This document shows positions 26,519-36,649 of a DNA stretch of 40,314 nucleotides, in pieces. The translations under genes were made by a program, and so were the position numbers. Below the pieces are notes generated by a model, which had not been told where the DNA came from, ran no database searches, and was given only the letters and a program-made list of their open reading frames with translations. Within the stretch, counting starts at the first letter, position 1; every line of letters begins with the position of its first letter. Source of the DNA: an uncultured Rhizobiaceae bacterium (GTDB lineage Bacteria; Pseudomonadota; Alphaproteobacteria; Rhizobiales; Rhizobiaceae). The stretch is from assembly GCA_958296345.1 (NCBI GenBank), contig CATQIJ010000019.1, positions 1-40,314 on the forward strand, in the 5' to 3' direction.

Positions 26519-26868
26519 TTATAAAACTAAGGTCACCCATAAATATCAACAATCTAGGCACACAAAAATAAGACTTTGTTATTAATATGTCTGAGTGTCA
26601 TTTTAAATAAGTTCAAGATTGAATTAAATGAATATTTTTGGAAAAAATGGGTGTAATAAAAGACTAGCAATTAAACTCATTTTCCCCTATATGAAGCCCA
26701 AGAACGAGCTTAACGGCTCGTTTCTTATATTCTGGCCTATTCCCAAAAAGTGGCAACCGGTTTTTGGATCAAGAATATGCCTTATTAAATGGCCCTTGCT
26801 AGACGACATCTTGGCAGTGGGCGACGATTAAAATACGAAAGCCAATAGGTTTTCTACAATAGAAAGAA
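26519..26868. other. 350-bp AT-rich spacer between L,D-transpeptidase and rpsO
   Basis: No convincing gene. It must hold the divergent promoters of the L,D-transpeptidase (minus) and rpsO (plus). It contains a hairpin AACGAGC / GCTCGTT (26703-26709, 26716-26722) and the repeat described at 26736-26775. A 67-codon open frame at 26628 runs through the repeat and is not credible. Confidence 0.5.
26736..26775. repeat. Rhizobiales-type intergenic palindromic repeat
   Basis: CCAAAAA (26743-26749) and TTTTTGG (26761-26767) flank GTGGCAACCGG. The pattern TTCC-AAAA-GTGG-AACCGG-TTTT-GGA-AA is a very common intergenic repeat in Rhizobiales genomes, recalled from memory. It lies about 100 bp before rpsO, probably near its promoter. 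Confidence 0.55.
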
Positions 26869-26874
26869 ATGTCG

Positions 26875-27144
26875 ATGTCGATTACTCCAGAGCGTAAAGA
26901 GGAGCTCATTAAAGAATATGCTACAAAATCAGGTGATACTGGTTCTCCAGAAGTTCAAGTTGCGATCCTAACGGAACGCATCAAAAATCTGACAGACCAC
27001 TTTAAAGGCCATAAAAAAGATAACCACTCACGTCGTGGTCTTCTGAAAATGGTTTCTCAACGTCGTCGTCTTCTTGACTATACAAGAGCAAAAGACGAAG
27101 AGCGTTATAAGTCACTTATCACTAGTCTCGGCATCCGCCGATAA
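26875..27144 (+). CDS. rpsO: 30S ribosomal protein S15
   Basis: Primary 16S-binding protein of the platform. [53 protein letters not shown] and QRRRLLDY are textbook S15. ATG 26875 gives the usual 89 residues and is 8 bp from GAAAG; ATG 26869 would add MS by a tandem ATGTCG duplication and sits too close to that site. The rpsO-pnp order is conserved. Confidence 0.97.
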   Translation: MSITPERKEELIKEYATKSGDTGSPEVQVAILTERIKNLTDHFKGHKKDNHSRRGLLKMVSQRRRLLDYTRAKDEERYKSLITSLGIRR

Positions 27145-27151
27145 AGAATTC

Positions 27152-27186
27152 CGGCGCAGGCTTTATCTAGTCTGCGCCGTTTTCGT
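27152..27186 (+). terminator. Intrinsic terminator after rpsO
   Basis: CGGCGCAG (27152-27159) pairs with CTGCGCCG (27172-27179), then TTTTCGTTT. Between rpsO and pnp such a terminator is usually partial, letting some transcripts read into pnp. Confidence 0.8.
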
Positions 27187-27337
27187 TTCTTAAGGCTTCA
27201 ACCGTGTGACCTTAAAAAACGCTATATGAAACTGGCTCGAATATTGGGCAGGATTACAAGCGGTTTATTTCCAAAAAATCAAAACCCCTTGTTGTCTTGC
27301 CCTTAAACAAAAAAGCCAAAATTTCACACGGCAAAAT

Positions 27338-27366
27338 GGACTGCACTAAAGAAGAGATGCAGGTCC
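27338..27366 (+). promoter_or_regulatory. pnp leader hairpin
   Basis: GGACTGCA (27338-27345) pairs with TGCAGGTCC (27358-27366), with one bulged G and a 12-nt loop, 24 bp before the pnp ATG. In enterobacteria a leader stem cut by RNase III allows PNPase to repress its own mRNA; the same role is inferred here. Confidence 0.45.
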
Positions 27367-27390
27367 CATGTATGTTATTAAGGACAATAT

Positions 27391-29514
27391 ATGTTTGAAC
27401 ATCATTTAGTAGAAATCGAATGGGGCGGCCGTCCGCTAACCATCGAAACAGGTAAAATCGCACGCCAAGCAGATGGTTGCGTGCTCGTTACTTATGGCGA
27501 AACAACTGTCATGTGTGCAGTTGTATCTGATACAGCACCAAAACCTGGTATGGATTTTTTCCCACTCACAGTGAACTACATCGAAAAAGCTTATGCGGCT
27601 GGTAAAATTCCAGGTGGCTTCTTTAAACGTGAAGCACGTCCGTCTGAAAACGAAACATTGGTATGTCGTCTAATCGACCGCCCAATTCGTCCGCTTTTTG
27701 CAAAAGGCTACAAGAACGACACACAAGTAACCTGTATGGTTATTTCGCACGATCTTGAAAACAACCCGGACATCGTTGCAATGATTGCTACATCAGCAGC
27801 ACTTGCAATTTCTGGCGTTCCTTTCCAAGGCCCAATCGGCGGCGCTCGTGTTGGTCTAATCGATGGCGATTATGTACTTAACCCGAACATCGACGAAATG
27901 GACGAGTCTGATCTTGATCTGGTTGTTGCAGGTACACGCGATGCGGTTCTTATGGTGGAATCAGAAGCTAAGATTCTTTCAGAAGAAGTTATGCTTGGCG
28001 CTGTAATGTTTGGTCATGAAGAATTTCAGCCAGTGATCGATGCTGTTGCGCAACTAGCAGAAAAAGCTGCTAAGCCAATGCGTGAGCATGTTCCTACTGA
28101 CAATTCTGCTTTCTCCAAAAAAGTTGTAAAGCTTGTCGGTAAAGACATCGAAAAAGCATACAAAATATCAGATAAGCAAGATCGTTATGTGGCGCTTGAT
28201 GCTGCTAAAGCAAAAGCAAAGGAAGAATTCCTTACAGAAGAATCTACTTCAGATGAAGCGAACGTTCTTGGTGAAGTATTCAAAGGCGTACAAGCTGACG
28301 TTGTTCGTGGATCAATCATCAAAACAGGTAAACGTATTGATGGTCGCGATCTTTCAACTGTTCGCCAGATCGTCGCTGAAGTTGGCGTTCTTCCACGCAC
28401 ACACGGTTCTGCCGTGTTTACACGTGGTGAAACACAGGCACTTGTTGTTGCAACATTAGGTACATCAGATGATGAGCAAATGATTGACGCACTAACAGGT
28501 ACGTATAAAGAAAACTTCATGCTGCATTATAACTTCCCACCATATTCTGTTGGTGAGACTGGTCGCATAGGTTTCACTAGCCGCCGCGAAGTTGGCCATG
28601 GTAAATTAGCTTGGCGTGCAGTACGTGCAGTTCTTCCTACAAAAGAAGAATTCCCTTACACACTTCGCGCAGTTTCAGAAATCACTGAGTCTAATGGTTC
28701 GTCTTCAATGGCATCTGTTTGTGGCACATCACTTGCGTTCATGGACGCAGGCGTTCCGCTTAAAGCGCCAGTTGCAGGTATTGCAATGGGCTTGATTAAA
28801 GAAGGCGACGACTTTGCCGTTCTTTCAGACATCCTAGGTGATGAAGATCATCTTGGTGACATGGACTTTAAAGTTGCAGGTACTGCAGAGGGCCTTACAT
28901 CGCTTCAAATGGATATCAAAATCACTGGTATCACAGAAGAGATTATGAAAGTTGCACTTGAGCAAGCTAAAGGTGGCCGTGAGACTATCCTTGCTGAAAT
29001 GGCAAATGCATTGACTGAAGGTCGTGCTGAGCTTGGTGAATTTGCACCGCGCATCGAGAGCTTTAAAATCCCAACGGATAAAATCCGTGAAGTGATTGGT
29101 TCTGGTGGTAAAGTTATCCGCGAAATCGTTGAAAAAACGGGCGCTAAAGTTTCAATCGAAGACGATGGCACTGTTAAAGTTGCATCATCTTCTGCAAAAG
29201 AAATTGACGCAGCGGTTACTTGGATTCGTTCAATCACGGATGACCCAGAAGTTGGCGTAATCTATGAAGGTACTGTTGTGAAGACTGTAGACTTCGGCGC
29301 ATTCGTAAACTTCTTTGGCGCAAAAGATGGCCTAGTGCATATTTCACAACTAGCTAACGAACGTGTTGCAAAAACAACAGACGTTACCAAAGAAGGTGAA
29401 AAAGTTTGGGTTAAGCTAATGGGCTTTGATGACCGTGGTAAAGTTCGCCTTTCTATGAAAGTTGTTGATCAGGAAACTGGTAAGGAAATCGTAGAAGAAA
29501 AAGACGAAGACTAA
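27391..29514 (+). CDS. pnp: Polyribonucleotide nucleotidyltransferase (PNPase)
   Basis: A 3'-5' phosphorolytic exoribonuclease of the degradosome. Two RNase PH domains: the first with [11 protein letters not shown] and [14 protein letters not shown], the second with [28 protein letters not shown] and [20 protein letters not shown]. The KH domain has [20 protein letters not shown], and the S1 domain has [19 protein letters not shown]. Length 707 aa is complete. AAGGAC lies 6 bp before the ATG. Confidence 0.98.
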   Translation: MFEHHLVEIEWGGRPLTIETGKIARQADGCVLVTYGETTVMCAVVSDTAPKPGMDFFPLTVNYIEKAYAAGKIPGGFFKREARPSENETLVCRLIDRPIRPLFAKGYKNDTQVTCMVISHDLENNPDIVAMIATSAALAISGVPFQGPIGGARVGLIDGDYVLNPNIDEMDESDLDLVVAGTRDAVLMVESEAKILSEEVMLGAVMFGHEEFQPVIDAVAQLAEKAAKPMREHVPTDNSAFSKKVVKLVGKDIEKAYKISDKQDRYVALDAAKAKAKEEFLTEESTSDEANVLGEVFKGVQADVVRGSIIKTGKRIDGRDLSTVRQIVAEVGVLPRTHGSAVFTRGETQALVVATLGTSDDEQMIDALTGTYKENFMLHYNFPPYSVGETGRIGFTSRREVGHGKLAWRAVRAVLPTKEEFPYTLRAVSEITESNGSSSMASVCGTSLAFMDAGVPLKAPVAGIAMGLIKEGDDFAVLSDILGDEDHLGDMDFKVAGTAEGLTSLQMDIKITGITEEIMKVALEQAKGGRETILAEMANALTEGRAELGEFAPRIESFKIPTDKIREVIGSGGKVIREIVEKTGAKVSIEDDGTVKVASSSAKEIDAAVTWIRSITDDPEVGVIYEGTVVKTVDFGAFVNFFGAKDGLVHISQLANERVAKTTDVTKEGEKVWVKLMGFDDRGKVRLSMKVVDQETGKEIVEEKDED

Positions 29515-29539
29515 ATCGTCTGTGAAATAGATTTTGAAA

Positions 29540-29565
29540 AAGGCCGGAATCATCCGGCCTTTTTT
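29540..29565 (+). terminator. Intrinsic terminator after pnp
   Basis: Perfect stem AAGGCCGG / CCGGCCTT (29540-29547, 29554-29561), loop AATCAT, followed by T. The rsmC-like gene starts 17 bp later, so it likely depends on readthrough or on its own promoter. Confidence 0.92.
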
Positions 29566-29581
29566 ATGTTAAGGACTAACT

Positions 29582-30574
29582 ATGAAGCCTGATTATAAAG
29601 ACGCACTTATTCTTGCCCTTGATCGCGGCATTGCAGAACCACTCGGGTTGTGGCGCATGTATAACGCTATGCAGTTGCAAGATTTAGAAGATGGCTGGAA
29701 GCAAGTTCTCAAGTGTGAGCAGGCATTAAGACCCGAGTTTATCAAACTAGATCGTGCTGGATGTTCAGTAGTTCCGCAGTTTGAAGATGCTGAAAAATCC
29801 TCTGGTGCAATTATTTTGCTTGGCCGTAACCGTAAGGTAAACGAAGCTAATATCATTAGAGCATGGAATGCATGTGATGAAGGTGCGCAGATCATAGTTG
29901 CGGGCGATAAAACCGCAGGCGTGGGTTCAGCACGCAAATGGATTTCGCAGAAAACTGAAATCGCTGATAGCTTTTCTAAACATCATGCCGTTGTATTTTG
30001 GTTCATAAAAAAAGATGACATATGGGCAGAGCCTGATTTAATAAAAGAAGTCGAGGGCTATCATCTTGCTGAGGGCATGTTCTCTAGTGATGGCCCTTAT
30101 AAAGGCTCAATATTACTGGCGGAACATTTTGACAAACGCCTTGGTGGTCCAGTCACAGATTTAGGCTGTGGTTGGGGTTATCTCTCAAATGAACTTTTAA
30201 AACGAACCACAAAAGTTACGGAGCTGGCACTTTATGAAGCCGATTATCATGCGCTAGAAGCTGCTAAGAAAAACGTTCAACAGTATGAAGGTTTAACGCC
30301 AACATTCCATTGGTGTGATCTGACAACTGAATATAAAAAGAAACCATACCAGTGGGTCATCATGAATCCACCTTTCCATACAGCGCGCTCTGCTGATCCT
30401 GAACTAGGCAAGCGCTTCATCCAAGTAGCAGCTTCAACACTGCCATCAGGCGGGCGGTTGCTTATGGTAGCAAACAGAAATCTTCCTTACGAAGATACGC
30501 TTTCAAAAGTATTTAGGCATTTTAAAGTTCTACAAGAGCGCGATGGCTTTAAGGTGATTGAGGCGGTTAAGTAA
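29582..30574 (+). CDS. rsmC: RsmC-like rRNA (guanine-N2)-methyltransferase
   Basis: A 330-residue class I SAM methyltransferase of the RsmC/RlmG type. The N-terminal half is a degenerate methyltransferase-like domain. The C-terminal half has LGGPVTDLGCGWGYLSNEL (SAM motif I) and the catalytic VIMNPPFH motif for exocyclic amino groups. RsmC methylates G1207 of 16S rRNA; which guanine is modified here is inferred. Its place behind pnp is the rhizobial order. Confidence 0.85.
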   Translation: MKPDYKDALILALDRGIAEPLGLWRMYNAMQLQDLEDGWKQVLKCEQALRPEFIKLDRAGCSVVPQFEDAEKSSGAIILLGRNRKVNEANIIRAWNACDEGAQIIVAGDKTAGVGSARKWISQKTEIADSFSKHHAVVFWFIKKDDIWAEPDLIKEVEGYHLAEGMFSSDGPYKGSILLAEHFDKRLGGPVTDLGCGWGYLSNELLKRTTKVTELALYEADYHALEAAKKNVQQYEGLTPTFHWCDLTTEYKKKPYQWVIMNPPFHTARSADPELGKRFIQVAASTLPSGGRLLMVANRNLPYEDTLSKVFRHFKVLQERDGFKVIEAVK

Positions 30575-30610
30575 TAAAAAAGCCCCATCCAATTTTTAAA
30601 TGGATGAGGC
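30575..30610 (-). terminator. Terminator of the fabA-fabB-fabI operon
   Basis: On the minus strand GCCTCATCCA pairs with TGGATGGGGC (one mismatch) and is followed by TTTTTT (30576-30581 region). It lies 28 bp past the fabI stop and also separates the convergent rsmC gene. Confidence 0.8.
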
Positions 30611-30638
30611 CATAAGTTATTTAGCTAGTCTGCACTAA

Positions 30639-31442
30639 CTAACCATCCATAGAGTTAAGCTCTTCAAGCTTCGGCATAGAGACTGTCGAATAGCCTGAAT
30701 CCACAAAGTGAATTTCACCTGTCACGCCTGATGATAAATCAGAAAGAAGATAAAGTCCGGAGCCACCAACCTCTGAAATATCTACTGTACGACGAAGCGG
30801 TGAATTGCGTTTTTGATAATTAAACATCGAGCGTGCATCCGAAACACCAGCACCTGCTAGCGTTCTAACTGGACCCGCAGAAATTGCATTTACGCGAATG
30901 CCTTGTGGACCATAGTCATTTGCAAGATAACGAACACTGGCTTCAAGGGCTGCTTTTGCAACACCCATAACGTTATAGTTAGGCATCACACGGGATGCGC
31001 CACCATAGGTGAGCGTAAGCATCGAGCCGCCTTCATTCATCATAGAGGCTGCACGTTTTGCAATTTCAGTAAACGAGAAACATGAGATTACCATCGTGCG
31101 TGAAAAGTTTTCACGCGTGGTGTCTGCATACATGCCTTTAAGTTCGTTTTTGTCAGAAAATGCAATCGCATGAACAAGAAAATCTATCTTGCCCCATTCT
31201 TTTTTAAGTGTATCAAAAACAGCATCAACAGAAGCAATATCTTCAACATCACAATCTAACAGCAAGTTTGAACCAACACTATCAGCTAGTGGTTTAACAC
31301 GTTTACCAAAGCCATCACCTTGATAAGTAAATGCAAGTTCTGCACCTTGATCAGCGAGTTGTTTAGCAATTCCCCAAGCAATCGAGTGGTTGTTTGCAAC
31401 ACCCATCACAAGTCCGCGTTTGCCTTTCATTAAGTCACCCAT
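30639..31442 (-). CDS. fabI: Enoyl-[acyl-carrier-protein] reductase (NADH)
   Basis: A short-chain dehydrogenase-like enzyme for the last step of fatty acid elongation. The cofactor site is VMGVANNHSIAWGIAKQLA; the catalytic Tyr-x6-Lys is in PNYNVMGVAKAALEA. SAGPVRTLAGAGVSDAR is the substrate loop. Length is 267 aa. It is third in the fabA-fabB-fabI operon, 11 bp after fabB, and is the target class of triclosan-type inhibitors. Confidence 0.95.
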   Translation of the reverse strand: MGDLMKGKRGLVMGVANNHSIAWGIAKQLADQGAELAFTYQGDGFGKRVKPLADSVGSNLLLDCDVEDIASVDAVFDTLKKEWGKIDFLVHAIAFSDKNELKGMYADTTRENFSRTMVISCFSFTEIAKRAASMMNEGGSMLTLTYGGASRVMPNYNVMGVAKAALEASVRYLANDYGPQGIRVNAISAGPVRTLAGAGVSDARSMFNYQKRNSPLRRTVDISEVGGSGLYLLSDLSSGVTGEIHFVDSGYSTVSMPKLEELNSMDG

Positions 31443-31453
31443 AAATCAGTTCC

Positions 31454-32670
31454 TTAACCGTTATAGCGCTGTAGCGCGAGTGTTGCGTTTGTGCCACCAA
31501 AGCCGAATGAATTCGAAATGACAGTATTTAGTTTTGCATTATCAACACGCTTACGAATAATATTGATATCTTCAAATTCAGGATCAAGCTCTTCGATGTG
31601 CGCACTTTCTGCTATGAAATCATTGTTCATCATCAACATGCAGTAAATCGCTTCTTGCACGCCAGTAGCACCAAGCGAGTGTCCCGTTAGAGATTTGGTT
31701 GCAGAAATCGGCGGGCATTTTTCACCAAAGACTTCGCGGATTGCACCAATCTCTTTTGCGTCGCCCACAGGTGTCGAAGTGCCGTGTGGGTTGATATAGT
31801 CAACAGGGTCATTAACGGTTGCAAGTGCCATTTGCATACAACGAACAGCCCCCTCACCTGATGGTGCGACCATATCTGACCCATCAGATGTTGCGCCGTA
31901 GCCTATAATTTCACCATAGATTTTAGCGCCGCGCGCTTTTGCGTGTTCAAGTTCTTCCAGAACAACAACACCAGCACCACCAGCAATCACAAAACCATCA
32001 CGATTAGCATCATAAGCACGTGAGGCTTTTGAAGGTGTATCGTTAAATTTAGATGACATCGCGCCCATCGCATCAAAGAGATTTGACATAGACCAATCAA
32101 GATCTTCTGAGCCACCAGCAAAAATAATATCTTGCTTGCCCATTTGAATGGTCTCGTAAGCATTGCCCACGCAATGGTTTGAAGTCGCGCAGGCAGAGGT
32201 GATTGAATAGTTCACGCCTTTAATCTCAAACTGAGTTCCAAGAACCGCAGAAGCAGTTGAACTCATAGCCTTTGGAACAGCTGTTGGTCCAATACGCTTT
32301 GGACCTTTTTCTCGGGTAATATCTGCAGCTTCAAAATCGTCTTAGTAGAAGGCCCACCAGAACCCATGATAATACCAGTGCGCGGATTAATAACGTCACC
32401 AGTTTCAAGGCCCGCATCTTGGATAGCTTGTTCCATTGCTATGTAATTCCAAGCTGTGCCTTTAGCTATAAAACGTGCTGTTCGGCGGTCAAGCACTTCA
32501 AACGGGTCAAGATCAGGTGCGCCTTGCACCTGACAGCGGAAACCATATTTTACATGGTCTTCAGCAGTTTTAATGCCTGACTTTGCTGCACGAAGAGAGC
32601 TAAGCACTTCTTGGGTATTATTTCCGATAGATGAGACAATGCCCATGCCTGTGACGACAACGCGTTTCAT
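31454..32670 (-). CDS. fabB: Beta-ketoacyl-ACP synthase I, frameshifted
   Basis: The condensing enzyme used for unsaturated fatty acids. The N-terminal piece (32263-32670) starts [20 protein letters not shown] and reaches [10 protein letters not shown]. The C-terminal piece (31454-32266) holds the active sites: Cys in [16 protein letters not shown], His in [12 protein letters not shown] and His in [12 protein letters not shown]. Adding one base to the run at 32333-32336 restores [17 protein letters not shown] and full length (about 406 aa). FabB is essential with fabA, so the break is probably a sequencing error. Confidence 0.93.
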
Positions 32671-32694
32671 GTGTTCGTTCCTTTAACTTAACGT

Positions 32695-33210
32695 TTAAGA
32701 GGCTTTTTCTTTTGATAGACCCACTTTAAGATCTTTGGCAGTATAGATAACTTCGCCATCAGCTTTTAACCAGCCATCGGCTATACCTAATACAAGACGC
32801 CCGTGCATGATGCGCTTGAAATCTATCCCGTATTCTACCAATTTAGTTTTAGGCGTTACCATGCCTTTAAACTTAACTTCGCCAGTTGATAAAGCCATTC
32901 CGTAACCTTCACCACCAGACCAACCTAGATAGAAACCTGTAAGTTGCCACATGGCATCAAGTCCAAGGCAACCAGGCATGATTTCATTTCCAATAAAGTG
33001 GCATGGGAAAAACCACGCATCAGGCTTTACATCAAGTTCAGCACGGATAGTACCTTTTCCATATTCGCCACCTTCTTCATCAAGGTTAGTAATGCGATCA
33101 AACATTAACATTGGTGGAGCAGGTAGTTGAGCATTGCCTTGTCCGAAAAGCTCTCCTTTTCCGCATGCAATTAATTCTTCATAGTTGTAGCTTGTTTGGC
33201 GGTCAGTCAT
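32695..33210 (-). CDS. fabA: 3-hydroxydecanoyl-ACP dehydratase/isomerase
   Basis: Dehydrates 3-hydroxydecanoyl-ACP and isomerises the double bond, starting unsaturated fatty acid synthesis. The hot-dog fold active site is [20 protein letters not shown], with catalytic His at about residue 71 and Asp in the following helix. Length 171 aa is normal. It is the first gene of the fabA-fabB-fabI operon and divergent from irr, as in other rhizobia. Confidence 0.96.
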   Translation of the reverse strand: MTDRQTSYNYEELIACGKGELFGQGNAQLPAPPMLMFDRITNLDEEGGEYGKGTIRAELDVKPDAWFFPCHFIGNEIMPGCLGLDAMWQLTGFYLGWSGGEGYGMALSTGEVKFKGMVTPKTKLVEYGIDFKRIMHGRLVLGIADGWLKADGEVIYTAKDLKVGLSKEKAS

Positions 33211-33332
33211 ATATGCCGTGCCTTTTTGTCATGATATTTCAATTTGCTTTGCAACTATTTAGCACATGATTTTGCCCTCTGCCAAAGAAAGAATTTCACT
33301 TTTGTGGAGAAGTTTTCTCTTAGCTAATGTTA

Positions 33333-33350
33333 GTTAAGTAAAATATTAAC
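33333..33350. promoter_or_regulatory. Inverted repeat in the fabA-irr intergenic region
   Basis: GTTAA and TTAAC flank an 8-bp AT-rich spacer in the 260-bp divergent promoter region. It is a candidate operator for either gene; no regulator can be named. Confidence 0.3.
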
Positions 33351-33470
33351 GTAAAGGTCAAAACATATGGGTTTTTGGGCTATTTTGTCCTCGCTGTGAC
33401 CTATTGCGTATATTTACGCTTGGAATTATATTAATCTCAGAAAACATACTTTTATATTAGTTGGCCTTAT

Positions 33471-33890
33471 ATGTTCGATAAAGTTCAAAACCTTGATGTC
33501 ACCCTGAGAGAAGCAAATTTGCGCCCAACGCGTCAAAGGGTTGATCTTGCACGCTTGCTCTTTTCCAAGGGAGAGCGTCATGTATGTGCAGAAACATTAT
33601 TTGAAGAAGCACGTGTTGCTGGTGTAATGGTTTCTCTTGCAACCATTTACAATACGTTGCACCAATTTACAGACAATGGATTGCTACGCGCGATTACAGT
33701 TGATTCAAGCAGAACATATTTTGATACCAACACAGGTGACCATCATCACTTTTATTTAGAGGATTCCAATGAACTGGTGGATATGCCAGGTGGTTTTGTA
33801 AAAGTTGATAATCTTCCAAAGCCGCCAGAAGGGCTTGCGATCAGCAGTGTTGATGTGGTGGTCAGAGTACGCTCTGCTTCAAAAAGCTAA
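33471..33890 (+). CDS. irr: Iron response regulator Irr (Fur family)
   Basis: A haem-responsive Fur-family repressor that controls iron and haem genes in alphaproteobacteria. REANLRPTRQRVDLARLLF and SLATIYNTLHQFTDNGLLR form the winged helix. TGDHHHFYLED with His91-93 is the Irr haem/metal signature. The Cys-Pro haem regulatory motif of Bradyrhizobium Irr is absent, as in most Rhizobiaceae. Length is 139 aa. The gene is divergent from fabA and its stop abuts the convergent SH3 gene. Confidence 0.93.
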   Translation: MFDKVQNLDVTLREANLRPTRQRVDLARLLFSKGERHVCAETLFEEARVAGVMVSLATIYNTLHQFTDNGLLRAITVDSSRTYFDTNTGDHHHFYLEDSNELVDMPGGFVKVDNLPKPPEGLAISSVDVVVRVRSASKS

Positions 33891-34442
33891 TTATTCTTCG
33901 ATAAGTTCATCTGGGTAAACACCCCAGATGCTAGACTTACTTACATATCCGTCTTGTTTGCCAAATGTTAAATGGCAGAATTTTTCAGCACAAAAGTCAA
34001 CTTTAGCTACAACGCCCGGTTCAATCCGCGCTAGTGTAGAAGACGCTGGGTCAGACTTAGACATTAAGCTTGCCAAGCCTTTTTTCTTATCACTTTCCCA
34101 TGGGTTTATGATAGCCGTGCGCTTGCCTGAAAGCAGAGAGTGCAACATCCAACCTTCATTTCCTTCTGCGTCACGAATTTTACGCCAATTATCAAATTCC
34201 TGAATAATTTCCATCGGCAGGCCTTTTTTAACGTACAGCCAAGCAACTTGGTATTTTGATCCAGGGCCAACTCTCATGTTTGCTTTGCCAGACTTTAAGC
34301 TAACAAACCGAGGAATAGGGAGGCCAGTTTTGCCTGTTGTCGTAGATTGAGCGTTAGTAACCTCAATAGAAATTGGCAAAATCAGAAAGCTGGCTGTCAG
34401 TGTGCATAAAAATGATTTTGAAATTAGCTTAGACAAATTCAC
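33891..34442 (-). CDS. Exported SH3-domain protein
   Basis: A 183-residue protein with a signal peptide (about 1-31). Two bacterial SH3-like units follow: GKANMRVGPGSKYQVAWLYVKKG with NWRKIRDAEGNEGWM, and a weaker second one (ARIEPGVVAKVDFCAEKFCHL). Such domains bind cell-wall peptides. Rhizobia keep this gene divergent from a hydroxyacid dehydrogenase, as here. No catalytic domain is present. Confidence 0.85.
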   Translation of the reverse strand: MNLSKLISKSFLCTLTASFLILPISIEVTNAQSTTTGKTGLPIPRFVSLKSGKANMRVGPGSKYQVAWLYVKKGLPMEIIQEFDNWRKIRDAEGNEGWMLHSLLSGKRTAIINPWESDKKKGLASLMSKSDPASSTLARIEPGVVAKVDFCAEKFCHLTFGKQDGYVSKSSIWGVYPDELIEE

Positions 34443-34587
34443 CAGTTTTCTCCTAGTATTTCTTGTAAACGAAATTCTTGCTTTAGTATTGCCAGTACGG
34501 CCTTATAAATATATCAAATACCTTGGTATTCTAAGAGCGTTAATACCACGTCAACATTTGGCTTTAAGTCATCATCGGAATTGAAAA

Positions 34588-35583
34588 ATGAGTAAAAAGA
34601 AACCTGTCGTTATTGTAACACGTAAATTACCAGATTCTGTCGAAACGAGGATGCGAGAGTTATTTATAACTACCTTGAATCTAAAAGACATTGCTTTGAC
34701 TAAAGAGCAACTGGTAGATGCTATTCAAAAAGCAGACGTTTTGGTGCCAACCGTAACAGATAATATTGACGCAGACTTAATTGAAAAAGCTGGGCCACAA
34801 CTTAAGTTAATTGCAAATTTTGGTAACGGTGTTGACAATATTGATGTTGCCGCTGCTGCTAAAAAAGGAATTGCGGTTACAAACACGCCTAATGTTCTGA
34901 CTGAAGACACCGCTGATATGGCTATGGGCTTGATGATTGCTGTTTCGAGGCGGTTTGTAGAAGGAGCTCAAGCGATTAATAAAGATGAGTGGCACGGGTG
35001 GTCACCAACTTGGATGCTGGGTAATCGTATTTGGGGCAAACGCCTCGGTATTATTGGCATGGGTAGAATTGGCACAGCTGTTGCAAGGCGAGCAAAGGCA
35101 TTTGGCCTCTCAATTCATTATCATAACCGCAATCAAGCTAATACCGCAGTTGAAGATGAACTTGAGGCAACCTATTGGGATGATCTGGATCAGATGCTAC
35201 CTCGCGTTGATTTTCTTTCAATTAATTGTCCATATACATCTGAAACATTTCATATGCTTTCTCAAGAACGCTTAGCATTGATGCAGCCAGGTTCAGTCAT
35301 TATCAATACAGCGCGCGGTGAAGTGATTGACGAAAAATCACTTATTCTTGCAATCTCACATGGCAAAATTGCTGGCGCTGGGTTGGACGTGTTTGAAAAC
35401 GAACCTGCTGTTAGTGACGATCTTAAGGCGTTGGTGAAAAAGGGTAAAGTTGTCGTTTTGCCTCGTATGGGTTCTGCTACCAAAGAGGGTCGCGTCGAGA
35501 TGGGCGACCGCGTTTTGATTAACATCAGAACATGGGCTGATAGCCATCGTCCGCCAGATCGTGTTTTGCCAAGTGAAGCTTAA
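34588..35583 (+). CDS. D-isomer 2-hydroxyacid dehydrogenase (glyoxylate/hydroxypyruvate reductase type)
   Basis: A 331-residue NAD(P)-dependent enzyme. The Rossmann motif GMGRIGTAVARRAKAFG begins near residue 156. Catalytic Arg is in INTARGEVID (about 242) and Glu in LDVFENEP (about 271). The third catalytic residue, normally His in LPHxGSAT, is Arg293 here (LPRMGSATKEGR; codon CGT at 35464-35466, one transition from CAT). So activity is doubtful unless this base is a sequencing error. By order and similarity it would reduce glyoxylate or hydroxypyruvate. Confidence 0.88.
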   Translation: MSKKKPVVIVTRKLPDSVETRMRELFITTLNLKDIALTKEQLVDAIQKADVLVPTVTDNIDADLIEKAGPQLKLIANFGNGVDNIDVAAAAKKGIAVTNTPNVLTEDTADMAMGLMIAVSRRFVEGAQAINKDEWHGWSPTWMLGNRIWGKRLGIIGMGRIGTAVARRAKAFGLSIHYHNRNQANTAVEDELEATYWDDLDQMLPRVDFLSINCPYTSETFHMLSQERLALMQPGSVIINTARGEVIDEKSLILAISHGKIAGAGLDVFENEPAVSDDLKALVKKGKVVVLPRMGSATKEGRVEMGDRVLINIRTWADSHRPPDRVLPSEA

Positions 35584-35598
35584 GTTTAGAGTAAAGAT

Positions 35599-36636
35599 AT
35601 GAAAACGATTACCTTTGGCTCTGCAATGATTGATATCATTACGGTTATTAGTTCAGAATCCATTGAGCAGATTTCACTATCAAACTCTAATCAGCAATAT
35701 TTACTTGTAGAGCCGGGTCGTAAAGTTGAGGCAGAAACAATTACTCGTCATATTGGCGGTGGTGCGCTTAACACGGCTATTTGTTTTACGAAACTTGGGT
35801 GCGAAGCAAGTCCAGTTGTTAAGATGGGTGATGATGTTCCAAGGGACTACATCGTCAAAAATTGCATTGACCACGGTTTGGATATGGGGCGTGTTTTGAT
35901 TGATGATAGTCAATCCACTGGCTCAGCCGTAATGATTGCCAGTCATGAAAAAAAACGCTGCAATTTTTACCCAGCGCGGCGCTAATACATCGCTTGTCCA
36001 ATCTGACTTAAAAAAAATAAAAATATCAGAAGCAGATATTGTTCATGCAGCACCGCTTAGTGGGCATCAGCAAACATGCTCCCTGAAATTTCAATATTAG
36101 CCAAAGAAGCAGGTGCTTTTTTCTCATCTAATCCTGGAATTAGACAAATCACTAAACGCGCAAATACAGTTTTAACTGCGGCTAAGAATATGTCTTTAAT
36201 TTCCATCAATAAGGTTGAAGCTGCGGCGCTGGTTCCTTGTCTTTCTGCAATTGATTCAAATCTTGATTGGGGAACGCCTGCAAAGAGCGACCCAGTCATT
36301 CACTCTCAAGGTGGGGAAATTTGCCTAAAGAAATTCTGTGAAACGCTTCATTCGCATGGGCCAGAGCATGTTTTGATTACACATGGTGCTAAAGGTGCTT
36401 ATTTATTCGATGGCAAGACCCTTCACCATCAAGAAGTCATTCCAGCAAAAGTTGCAGGAACTGCGGGAGCTGGCGACTCGTTTGTCTCAACACTTGCTTG
36501 GGGTCTAAGATCAGGTCACGGAGCAAAACAAGCGCTATTACAAGCAGCACATAATGCTTCTTCGGTAGTGTCGTTTGTAAATACAACAGATGGATTATTG
36601 AACGCAGATGAATTAATTATACGGGCTTCATCTTGA
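35599..36636 (+). CDS. PfkB-family carbohydrate/nucleoside kinase, two frameshifts
   Basis: A ribokinase-fold kinase. The N-terminal part (35599-35985) shows FGSAMIDII and [21 protein letters not shown]. The C-terminal part (36076-36636) has [11 protein letters not shown] and the catalytic [17 protein letters not shown] (anion hole GAGD). Both lie in the same frame, but a stop at 35983 separates them. Dropping one A from the run of eight at 35948-35955 gives [16 protein letters not shown] in the next frame, and adding one G near 36066 returns via GHQANMLPE. So two compensating indels are needed. The substrate (adenosine, ribose, fructose or other) is not decided. Confidence 0.85.
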
Positions 36637-36649
36637 GCATGCCGAAAGC

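Noticed and set aside
26628..26831. 67-codon plus-strand open frame before rpsO
   Set aside because: It runs through an intergenic palindromic repeat, has no ribosome site and no family likeness.
27254..27463. Minus-strand open frame over the pnp leader
   Set aside because: It overlaps the true start of pnp and has no ribosome site or family likeness.
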